The notes under the pieces: model-generated
What the model was told of the DNA's origin: nothing
Seen by the model: only the letters and a program-made list of their open reading frames with translations
Database searches by the model: none
Part shown: positions 1-9,800 of the stretch, in pieces
How the letters are laid out: each line of letters begins with the position of its first letter
Position numbering within the stretch: the stretch's first letter is position 1
Position numbers and translations under genes: made by a program
DNA from: Paracyclopina nana
Taxonomy: Eukaryota; Arthropoda; Copepoda; Cyclopoida; Cyclopettidae
Assembly: GCA_019096065.1 (NCBI GenBank)
Contig: JAGUCH010000001.1
Span: forward strand, 2,046,001-2,110,000
DNA: 64,000 nucleotides
Direction of reading: 5' to 3'

Positions 1-346
1 GATTTTGCTGCATATCTGTTTCTGTTCATTAGCCATCACGATACCTTGCATGCTATAGCTTCTATTGCCACTGTGAGGTAATGGGAAAAAAATCCTTTTC
101 ATGCCACCAGCCCTTTTTTGGGCGTCTCTCCTCACCGTGCTATTTTATGACATGCTTCACAGATGTTCCTTTCTGGGCGAAAATATTGCCCAAAGGAAAC
201 GAGTGTAATCGATCTTTCGTGCTGCTTTTGCATCAATGATTTAAAAAAAGGTGCAATCAAATATTAATTTCACATCATCACAAGAACACATGGCGAAGCT
301 TAAAAATTGCCCCAAACAGTTGCATCACATTGAAGATGTACTATAT
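1..346. other. Non-coding stretch, nothing recognised
   Basis: AT-rich sequence with no supportable open reading frame, RNA gene or repeat. It ends where the left arm of the foldback element begins. Confidence 0.6.
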
Positions 347-2175
347 TAATGGCCTGTTCATGTATTAAGAATGTCTTAAGGTATTGAAAAAATGGTCATA
401 GGGAAAAGTTGCTGACTGCCACTCTACGAGTTCAGCTTGGGGCCGAGCAGCGTTTTTAATGGCAATTTTTGCTATTTTATCTCGTGGTTTTCAGCATATT
501 TCAAATCAAACTATCTTTCACCACGTTTCTTTGATAAAAGATGAAATTCAACTTTTGATTTTGCTCAAAATGACTAAAATGGAGTTTGGCGTATACATGA
601 ATAGGACACAAGTCCTTTTACATCAACTAAAATTCAACAAATCTTATGAAATAAATGTGACTTTTATTCAACAATCGAAATTAATGCCAAGTGCATTTTG
701 CTCTGCTGAAAAATCAATGGTTTCAGTAAATAATTGATTTTTTGAAAAACAAAGCAGAGAAAGGGGACTTTTGTGACGGCGAACACGACACTTCACTTAA
801 CTTCCTCCCCTGACTTGAAATCCTGATGGTTTCTCAACTGTTTTGATCACAGCCATCTTCCCACAAAGTCAATAAAGTTAATAGGGGATGGCAAAGTGGC
901 TTGGGGGGCCAAATATCCAGAAAATCGAAATTGATGCTGTTGTCACACACCAGCACCATTCATTCGCAATGATTGACATTTTATTGCAGATCCTCGAAAA
1001 TAAAGCCTGCCATTCACCTAATTGAGATATTGACTGTGCAAGGTGTCTCTTCAAAGACCCAAATTGCACCGCACTCCACCACAACTAAAAGTCTGTGATT
1101 TGCACCTCCAAATTGCCAAGCTGAAGCAAACACTTCTCCAAATTGACATTTTTACATTTAATGCCAGTCACAGTCACAAAAACCCATTTTACTCAAGATA
1201 TCCATTGTTTCATAGTCAGTCAAATTTTCCAATTTGTACGCTACACGCGTCAATTAGGAAATTGTTTGAGCATTATTTGCATTTTTTGCATCTACATACA
1301 AAAACAGATTATCCCACAATTACCAGAGTTGTATGAAGTAGATGGATCTATGTCCTGTTCATGTACGCCCCAAACTCCTTAGGAAAATGCACGAAAAACA
1401 CCTCAAAGAAAGGAGAAAAATTGTCTTATGACAAGCGCCAGCTGATACTAAAAAAATCGGATCGACTTTAAGCCAACTGGAAAGTAAACAAATCTAATTT
1501 GGGGAACTAAGCACTCCGCATTTTAGCCATTTTGAGCAAAATCACTAGTTAAATTTCATCTCTTATCAAAGAAACGTTAAGAAAGCTAGTTTGTTTTGAA
1601 AAAAAGCTGAAAACCATGCGACAAAATAGCAAAAATTGCCATTGAAAACGCTGCTCGGCCCCAAGCTGAACTCGTAGAGTAGCAGTCAGCAACAGATTCA
1701 CTTTTCCTTATGACAATTTTTTCCATACCTTAAGGCATTCTTAATACATGAACAGGGCACTAATGTGCTGTTCATGTAGGCCCCAAACTCCTTAGGAAAA
1801 TGCACGAAAAATACCTCAAGGAAAGGAGAAAAATTGTCCTATGACAAGCGCCAGCTGATACTAAAAAATCAGATCAACTTTAAGCCAACTTGAAAGTAAG
1901 CAAATCTAATTTTGGCTATTAGGTGCTCCACATTTTGGGCCTATTGAGCGAAATCTATAGTTATTTTTCATCATTTATCAAGGAAATGTGATGAAAGATA
2001 GTTTGTTTTGAAATATGCTGAAAGCCATGAGATTAAATAGCAAAATTGCCATTAAAAACGCTGCTCGGCCCCAAGCTGAACTCGTAGAGTTGTAATCAGC
2101 AACGGATTCACTTTTCCTTATGACAATTTTTTCCATACCCTAAGGCATTCTGAATACATGAATAGGGCGTAAGTC
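347..2175. repeat. Foldback-type inverted-repeat element
   Basis: The left arm (about 347-580) reads as the reverse complement, with mismatches, of two right-arm copies at about 1510-1764 and 1925-2175. Shared landmarks are the outer motif GTTCATGTATTAAGAATG with its complement near 1740 and 2145, and the segment around GGCCGAGCAGCG at 443 with its complement near 1650 and 2060. The two right copies belong to a direct tandem duplication of about 413 bp (1352-1764 and 1765-2175). No transposase is encoded. This fits a non-autonomous foldback DNA transposon. Short ORFs across the arms are not believed. Outer ends are approximate. Confidence 0.7.
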
Positions 2176-2641
2176 TGAGTATCTGATTAATTTTTGCGTT
2201 AGAAATATAGGCTCGATTCGCGTAAAAAAAGGGGGACAATCTCCATTTTTCCGCTATGTAATAACATTTTAAAGTTTTTCGTGGTTTTAAGGGCCAGTGT
2301 GCCCTGTGTGTGTGCGCTCCCGGTATGTCAATATAACTGTGAGAATCAAGAAGCTGACCCCAGATTTGAACTTGAAAATCAAACAAAATTGATCAGAGAG
2401 TAAAAACGGTCAATATAATTTGCGTCAGAAAATAGCAGGGTTCCCAAATCGGCTCGAAGACACAAAATTCATGGACATTAAATGATTGCAGGCCATCTCA
2501 AAAATATCTATTAGACTCCTAAATATCATCGACATTGAGCGATAAGATTTATGAGACGCCTCGACGCGTTTAACAAAACAAATTGCGACCGTTTGGGATA
2601 CGGCCGCCGCTAAGTGGCCAAATATTGGCGGAAAGTGCCAA
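2176..2641. other. Intergenic or 3' UTR, nothing recognised
   Basis: No coding sequence is supported. If the minus-strand exon at 2642-3154 is real, part of this interval is its 3' UTR. Confidence 0.4.
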
Positions 2642-3154
2642 TTATGCCCGAATGCGTAGCTTACCGAGTCTGGCTGCCAAAAGGTTGGCCGGAATGGGTA
2701 GGTAGGCGTTTCCGGGTACCCCGATGGGTCTGCACAGCCAATTCGCGTAGTCTGCCGCGGCGGCCGCTGCTGCCGCGGCCGCCGCAGCCGCCGAGCCCGG
2801 ATTCTGCCCGCCCAAGTGGGCCAATCCGGGCATCAGGGGCGAGGGGCGGTATGGGGCGGAAGTGACCAGCCCGGGGGGCGGGGGCAGCCGCATCCCCGAG
2901 GCTGAAGAAATGGCGGCCAGAAAATCGTGGTGGCTTCCCGCCGCGTTCAGGAAGAACGGGTTAGGCTCGAACTTTGCTGCGTCAGCTGATAAGCCCACGC
3001 CTTCTTGACCTTCCTCTCCTCCTTCCACTTTGGGCTTCATTTCTTCCTCATCCTCTTCTTCAATGTCTTCTTCTTCCTCCTCATCATCATCGGAGGCGGC
3101 TTCGTTTTCCGAAGCCTCCTCATTTTCCGGAGATTTTGGAAGCCGTTTTTCGTT
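2642..3154 (-). CDS. Terminal exon of acidic/poly-Ala nuclear-type protein
   Basis: The exon is open from a splice acceptor (TTATTTTATTCTAG, exon starting at 3154 in phase 0) to a TAA at 2642, giving about 170 residues. It opens with a Lys/Pro-containing stretch, then a run of about 20 Glu/Asp residues, then a Gly/Pro-rich segment, a run of 13 alanines, and a hydrophobic tail containing NAYLPIPANLLAARLG. This composition is typical of the C-terminal part of developmental transcription factors such as homeobox proteins, but no DNA-binding domain is visible, so the family is not assigned. GC content is far above the surroundings, which favours real coding. Upstream exons are not seen; both retroelements would lie in the preceding intron if the exons are further right. 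Confidence 0.5.
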   Translation of the reverse strand, partial: NEKRLPKSPENEEASENEAASDDDEEEEEDIEEEDEEEMKPKVEGGEEGQEGVGLSADAAKFEPNPFFLNAAGSHHDFLAAISSASGMRLPPPPGLVTSAPYRPSPLMPGLAHLGGQNPGSAAAAAAAAAAAAADYANWLCRPIGVPGNAYLPIPANLLAARLGKLRIRA

Positions 3155-3491
3155 CTAGAATAAAATAAGCCTTATTTATCAATAATAGGCCGTGGTAAAA
3201 CGGAAATTAACGGAATTTCCTCACGGTGAAACCCTACCATAGCATTAACATACGATTTTACAAGAAATTGACAAAAATAGGCCTTAACTGTAAGTTTTCC
3301 CACATTTTAGGCTAGAAATTGGTCCCTTTCTTACATTTGAATCAATATTTTGATAAAATATTGACCATAAAGTACATATAATTCTTGGGCTATCTTATTT
3401 TGCATTCGTTTTGAGCAATTGTTTTTCAGAATTAATCGAGATTGTATGTTTTTCTTTTGGTTGTCATGCTAGTAATTTTCTCCATTTCTAG

Positions 3492-3662
3492 AGGGCGTTC
3501 TCATATCGCAGTTTGGTCTAACCAAAACTGATTTTAGTTAAACCACGCTGATTCTGGTTAAACTAAACGCTACAAGAATGTTGACTTTTGTCTGGACAAA
3601 AGTCAGTTTGGTCTAACCAGTATCAGTTTTGGTTTAACTAAAATGCGATATGAGAACGCCTT
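3492..3662. mobile_element. Palindromic MITE, 171 bp
   Basis: Terminal inverted repeats AGGGCGTTCTCATATCGCA at the left and its near-complement at the right, flanked by a 3-bp duplication TAG (3489-3491 and 3663-3665). The interior is a nearly complete palindrome built from short GGTTTAACT / GGTCTAACCA motifs. No coding capacity. It shares its termini with the elements at 39035-39415 and 40087-40291. Confidence 0.8.
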
Positions 3663-3758
3663 TAGGACGTCATTCGTGATTTTTCCAAAGCTTCATGAAC
3701 CGCCAAAAAAGGCAATTTTGCTTTTTTTGTATATTATTTAGCATGGTGATTTTTTTAT

Positions 3759-4003
3759 TGTAGTAGGTCGAGATATACTACTGTGACTTATCAAGCCACT
3801 ACTCGTATCTAGGCTACGTCAAGCGGGGACGGGCCTGGAGGCTAGCAGAGGTCAGTCTTTGGGCCGCAGACAACACGTGTCAATGCGGTGAATTTATTTC
3901 CTTTACTGATGATCACACTATACTACTCGTTATACTACCGCGCGCCCGAGGCGAGCGCGCGCAGCGAGCGGTCGACCCGTAGGCCGACACGCTCCCTGCT
4001 ACA
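3759..4003 (-). repeat. 3' LTR of element 1
   Basis: 245 bp, identical to the copy at 12754-12998. On the minus strand it starts TGTAGCAGGGAGCG and ends CTACTACA. It contains GGAAATAAATTCACC, which supplies a polyadenylation signal. Confidence 0.95.
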
Positions 4004-4014
4004 TCACCCCACGC
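4004..4014 (-). promoter_or_regulatory. Probable polypurine tract of element 1
   Basis: The minus strand reads GCGTGGGGTGA immediately before the 3' LTR, the usual place for the plus-strand priming site. It is short and not purely purine, so the exact extent is uncertain. Confidence 0.5.
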
Positions 4015-4021
4015 TAGAAGG

Positions 4022-6396
4022 TTACTGTGTCCTCGCAGTGACGGATTGAGTCAGGTCTAGCAGGGAGCCTCGAGGGGGACCCTCCATGGCGGGAGCGCTG
4101 GGCTGGGTCCCATTCGCGTCAACCACGCGTGCCTGGGGAAGGGTCTGCTGAAGGACCCCGTATAGATCCGTGTATTGCTGGTGAATCGTACGGATCTGGG
4201 CTTGGAGGTCCTGATATGCTTGGGTCTCCTTGTCGGGCCGCGTCCACCGGCGGAGAGCCTTGAGGGGCGATGTCGACTTGTCCGGAGCATCCAAAGGGTC
4301 TTTCTCTCCCGTTTCCGAACCATCTTGCACGGTGAAGTCACTGAGCTCGGTGGCCGCTCGTTCTCGGTGGTCTCGCTTCCAGCGAGGTCGGCGCCGGAAA
4401 TCCGGGTGACCATCATCCTCATCGTCGTCGCCAGGGAACAAGGGTCCGTCGTTACCCAGGTTGGCTACCATGCGCCAGGGGAGTTCGACAGCCATGAAGG
4501 CAGTGTGCCACAGGCCGTACATCAACCACCACCCAAGCCCCCGGCGGCGATACAGGATAATCATACGGATGATAGAGCCTAGGATGATCTTGATGAGGCC
4601 CAGGATCACCAAACCTCCGGTCATGTAGCTCCAGTATTTCCCCACGGTCGAAAAGAAAGGGATGAGGCAATGCCCACCTGGTCGACCATCATGTCGATGT
4701 CGTCCTCGGACCAGAGGGTGGTGGCCCCCGATCCGCGTGCGAAGCTGTTCCTCAGGACGTTGGACGTCAGAGTGGTGACCACGGCCTCGCGCGCGTGGTA
4801 CAGCTGCAGGTAGAGGGCGTGCTCGGCCTGCTGCTGGGCGGAGTAGATACCGCCTCCTAGGCCCCGACCAATCTCGTAGGGGCGTCCATGTTGTCGATCG
4901 GAGGTGGGGTCCAATTGCGATGGCGGCGTGCAGGAGTGGATGCTAGGAGTAGCACACATCCAGTGTCCCTGGATCCTCCACTTCACAGGCGTGATGGCGT
5001 CGCAGGGTATGATGCTGGGCCGGTCCACCAAGATGAAGGAGAGGGGATCCGCGAACCGGGAGTGGTTCCCGACCAACACGGGGATCTCCTGCGTGCAGTT
5101 AGGGAAGGCACGCGTCATGGCCTGCATCGGGTAGCAGCTGGTGATGTAGGCGACCGCCCCAGCCCGGGTGACCAAATGGCCGGGCCCGTGGGAGTCAAGC
5201 GTGGCGTAGGAGGACCCACCGCTGGCCATGTCCTGCAGCTTGGTGTGCAGGATGCTCCGCTCATTCTTGCAGATGAGGTCCTGCAGGAATTTGAACCGGT
5301 CGTCGAGATGCAGGGCGTGCTCGGCGTGCAGGAAAGCCAGTTGGGTTTGCACGTGAGCGTGGTGGACCTCTTCCGTCAGGTGGGTCGACGCGGCGATGGG
5401 AGCCTCGCCCGGGCGGAGAAGGACGACGGCAAAGTCCCTCAGCTGAGTCCGGAAGACCCGCCGCTGGCAGGTCGACTGGACCCCCTTAAGGACAAATCCT
5501 GCGTACCTGGATTCCTCCTCGCGGGCAATCAGGAGCAGATCCCCCACCTGACCTAGCATGGTGGAGTTCTGGTGCGGGTATAGTGAAGCGGGCCCTTGAT
5601 AGACCTCAGAGGTCTCTTCCATGCAGGTGGTGTCATGAGCTTCCCATACCATGGTGCCTTCGAGCGTGTCGTGGACGATCTTGTCCCGGTAGTTGGCCAC
5701 GATGTGATTATCGAACACCACTCGTCCAGAGCTGGTGTGTAGTTTTCCATAGACGGCGGTGACAAGGGCGTCGATCCTAGTCTGCTCGTAAGAGCGGTGA
5801 TACATGACACCGTTGTGGCTGAATGACATGGTCCTGCATCGGTGGTCTCCGTCAAGGCCTCCTCGAGAGAAGTAAGCCAGGTTGGCGGGCACGTTGAGGG
5901 TCACATTCACCCGTTGGCCCTCGACGATCAGGTAGCCCCGTTCCACCGCCTTGCGGCAGGCCTGGGGCGACACGGTATAGGGCTGGTGGTAAGCAACGAT
6001 CTGAGTCCCATAGCTGACGCTGTCGAACCCGCATCTGGTCACTTCGCGGGTCAGGGTCACGTGGCAACGGTGGGCGGCGACGGGTTTGGTCGTCGCAGTC
6101 TGCAGCACCTGCACGGTGATGTTGACAGCCGATTCCTAGGTGGTGCCGATATCATCGCATTCGTCCGGGTCATTCAAGTCGACGCTCTCGTGGGTTGATT
6201 TTGGTGACTCGCAGTCAAACACCGTGAAGGTGGCAGCCGGGTCTTCAGGTGGTCCGTCTCCTCCTTCCTGTAGAGCAGGTTGAGGCCGGGGTTGTGCGCT
6301 TGGCACCTCGAGTAGTAGTGTGAACGTCATCAGTATTGTGAAGTACATTGCTTCTGGAAAAGAGAGTAAAGGAAACGTGTTGACATGCTGCCTCAT
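4022..6396 (-). pseudogene. env: Envelope glycoprotein gene of element 1, broken
   Basis: The gene begins with a hydrophobic signal sequence (starts at 6396 or 6348 possible), followed by a Cys-containing ectodomain, then a membrane segment with the motif GLIKIILG and a charged cytoplasmic tail of about 150 residues ending in a coiled-coil-like stretch. Two lesions are visible by comparison with the element 2 homologue: an in-frame TAG at 6136-6138, and a one-base shift near 4660-4670 just before the membrane segment, so the tail is read in a different frame (4022-4645). The family is that of env-like class glycoproteins of arthropod LTR elements; resemblance to chuvirus-type glycoproteins is an impression from the cysteine pattern, not tested. 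Confidence 0.8.
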
Positions 6397-6536
6397 TATT
6401 GTACACCTGCCGGTTTGTGCTGCTATTATTTCTTTATTAATTGCGCTTTCTTTCAAGCCGCAGAATTTTCAAAGTATACTTAGGGGGGCCCCCAAAATTT
6501 TGCGGCCGTCTTTTCGTTGTGCTGCTCATTCGTTTG

Positions 6537-6821
6537 CTATTCTGTGCTTGAAGCACTGCTCGAATTTGTTGGTGTAGCAAAATCATCATTCTCAGAATCG
6601 CTCATTTCAGGCAGTGGCCTGAATTGTGGCATCGTGACCGTAGGCTGTGCTACCAGGGGTCTGTATGGCGGCATGTTGATTGGTGCCAGCGGAGGTAGCT
6701 CTGGATCTGGTTGATCTGATTTTTGGCCTGAGCGTGATCTGGTTCTGGTTGCAGGAGATGATGCTCCATGGGCAACTTCAACTTCGGCCCCCAGGAAATC
6801 TGCTGTTTCTTGTTGCAGCAT
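6537..6821 (-). pseudogene. Displaced end of the Pol C-terminal tail, element 1
   Basis: An open frame of about 94 residues, Ser/Pro/Arg-rich, overlaps the 3' end of the main pol ORF in another frame. Its start resembles the C-terminal tail of the element 2 Pol (shared pattern EMLQ...FLGG), so a one-base shift near 6830 probably moved the end of Pol into this frame. It has no catalytic content. Confidence 0.45.
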
Positions 6822-9800
6822 TTCCGCCTGGGTCCTACGTTTGCGGTACCGTGTTTCCCGAGGTGACGGTGCTGATGCTGTTTCGTGGCCGATTGTTGGG
6901 AGCTCGATGTTGTTCTCACTGTCGCCTTCATCATCGGAAGGAGCGCAACATCTTCAGCAAACTCATCACCTCGCATGGATAGATCTGCATTGGCTGGCGG
7001 CGGGTTGCCGGCATTGCCATCGTGGGCATCTTCCGCCGCTGCCCGGTACAATTTGAGCCTGTCTATCGAGACGACCTCGGACTTCTTTCGAATCCATGAG
7101 GGGTCAGGCAAGATCTCGAAGGTCACGTCGTTGACCTTCCTAAGTATGGTCCAGGGGCCTGACCAGAAGGTTTGGAGCTTCTTGGAGATGTGGCGGGCCA
7201 CGGTGGGCGTGTACAGCCACACCTGTTGCCCCGGGACATACGTCGTCTTGTCCTTGTGGTAGGCCATCCTTTGTCGGTTGATCGATGTGGCCATGTTCTT
7301 TCGGGCCCATTCATGGGCTGCCTGGATTCGAGCCTTGAGGGCCTGGGCAACTTGCCCGGCCTCGGAGGCCTCTCTCAGAAGTGGTTGGGGGTCTCCAAAC
7401 AGAAGGTCCAGTTGCGAGGTGGCAGGCCGCCCAAATAGCAGTTCATACGGGGCGTAGCCGGTCATGCGGCATTTGGTGGTGCGCATGATAAACAGGGCGA
7501 CGGGCAGTACTTCCTTCCAGCGGGATGGTCGCCCGCAGACCAGTTTGGCCAGGAGGCCGTTGAGGTCCCGGTGGGCCCGTTCAACCCAGTTAGACTTAGG
7601 GTTGTAGGCCGGCGTGGTAGAGTGCCGGACACCTAGTGCTTTGGCTACTTGCTGGAACAGGGCGGCGGTGAAGTGGGTGCCTCGGTCAGAATGGAGGTTC
7701 TCCATTAGCCCATATCGCGGGATGATCTCTGAGGTCAGGAACCTCACGGCGGTGTCAGCGTTGGCCGAGGCGCATGGGAAAGCCTCGATCCATCGGCTGA
7801 AGAGGTCGCGTACGGTGAAGAGGTACTGATGTCCGTCGACAGGGGGCTTGAGGGGCCCCACGTAGTCGATGGCGACCCTTTGCCAGGGATAGCCCGCCCG
7901 GTGAGAATGTAGTGAGTGACGTTGGTCCGCGGTCTCCGGCTGATGTTTCTGGCAGGTGCGGCAGGTAGCCACGACCTCCGCGGCAACTCGGGTGGCATTA
8001 GGCATGTAGAACCGGCGGGAGACCCGGTCAACAGTGGTGTCTCTGCCCTGATGACCCATGGTTTCGTGAATGTGCCTCACTAGCCCTTCTTCCGAGGATC
8101 GAGGAACCACGACCAGGTGGCGAGCCTCTCGGCCTTGTCCTTCTTCCTTCTTGTACCGAAGGAGACCTTGATCATCCAGGTAGAGGCTGTCAAAGAGGCC
8201 CAGCAGGATCTTGCCTCGATGGGAGGCGGCCTCTTTGTGCTCAGGGCTCGGTCGGCTCTGCTGGCTGATCAGTCGCCGCACCAGTTGCAAATCCTCGTCC
8301 TCTGTTTGCCCCTGGATCCACTCGGCGGGGTTGGCCATGTCCAGGGCAGCCTCGGCCGAGGCTATCATCGCTTGGACGCCCGCGCAGCTCTCATTGGACA
8401 CGTCCGTGCCCTCGGTGTCGGTGACGTGCTCGGCGCGACTCAGGGCGTCGGCGTTGGCGTGCTTGGTTCCGGCCCGGTGGACGACCTTGAAGTCAAACTG
8501 GCTGATGGTCTCCAGCCACCGGGCAAGCATGCTACGGGGCTCCTCCATGGTGCGAATCCATTGCAGGGCGGCATGGTCCGTGCGGAGGATGAAAGGCCGA
8601 TATTGGAGGTAATACCGCCACTTGCGCAGCCAGATGATGACGGCAGCGAGTTCCCCTTGGGTGGCGGAGTAGTTAGCCTGGCTCCGGGTCAGCTTCTTGG
8701 CCCCAAAGAGGATGACTCGCTCCTTTCCTCCTTGCACTTGCGACAGGACGGCCCCCACGCACTGGTTGTCCCCGCTCCAGTCGGTATCCAGGATGAATGG
8801 CTGCGGGCTCTCAAAATCGGGGAAAGCCAGGATGGGCGCCATGCACAGCCGCTTCTTAAGCTCCTCGAAAGCGGCAACGTATTCCAGCGGGGGTTCGAAC
8901 TCGGCGGTGTCGGGAACGTCTTCTTCTCGGCTGAGTTTGTCCGTCAACGCCTTGGCGACCTTCTGGTAATCCTTGATGAAGGACCGGTAATAGCCGCACT
9001 TTCCCAGGAAGATGCGTAGCTGCCGCCGGGTTCGTGGCAGGGGCCACTTCTTGACCACGTCGATGTACTCGGGGACCACAGAGAGGCCCTCGGGAGTGAT
9101 GACGTGCCCCAGGTACGTGATGCGACGGCGGAACAGGTGGCATTTGGATGGTTGCAGTTTGAGGCCAGCCCGTTGATGGGCGTCCAGTACCCGTTGCAGG
9201 TGGCCGAAGTGAGATTCTACATCGCGGCTGTGGATCAGCACGTCGTCGAGGTATGGCAAGGCAATGTCGTATGGGATCCCTTCCAAGACCCGCTGGATGA
9301 GGCGCGCATACGTTCGGGGCGCGTTGGTGAGGCCGAACGGCATGTAGGCGACTGCGTGCGCTGAGTGATTGGCTGCGAATGCTGTCTTCGGGATGTCCTC
9401 GGCCCTCACGGGAACGTGGTGGAAGGCTCCCGTCGTATCCAGGGTAGAGAATACTTGCGAGTGCGCCAGCCGATTGAGGTTATCCCGAATGTCGCCAATG
9501 GGATGCGTGTCGACGATGGTTACCTTGTTCAGTGCGCGGTAATCCACGCACCACCGGGTCTTCCCATTCTTCTTGGTGACCGGAACCAGCGGCGCGCACC
9601 AGGGCGACTGAATAGGGACGATGATGCCTTCCTGGAGCCATTTCTGGACTTGTTCTTCTAGCGACTTCTGCAAGTGCGGGTTGATGGGCCGCCGGCGGAT
9701 GTTAATGGGCTGAGTACCCGGGATGATATCGATGCGGTGCTCGGCCAAGTCGGTTTGGCCCGAGGACCCATCGAGGCTGAAGGTGTCCTGGTATTGTAGC

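Noticed and set aside
4175..4582. Long plus-strand ORFs antisense to element 1 (also 4888-5556, 8117-9019)
   Set aside because: They lie opposite the retroelement genes, follow their GC-rich third positions and show no domain of their own.
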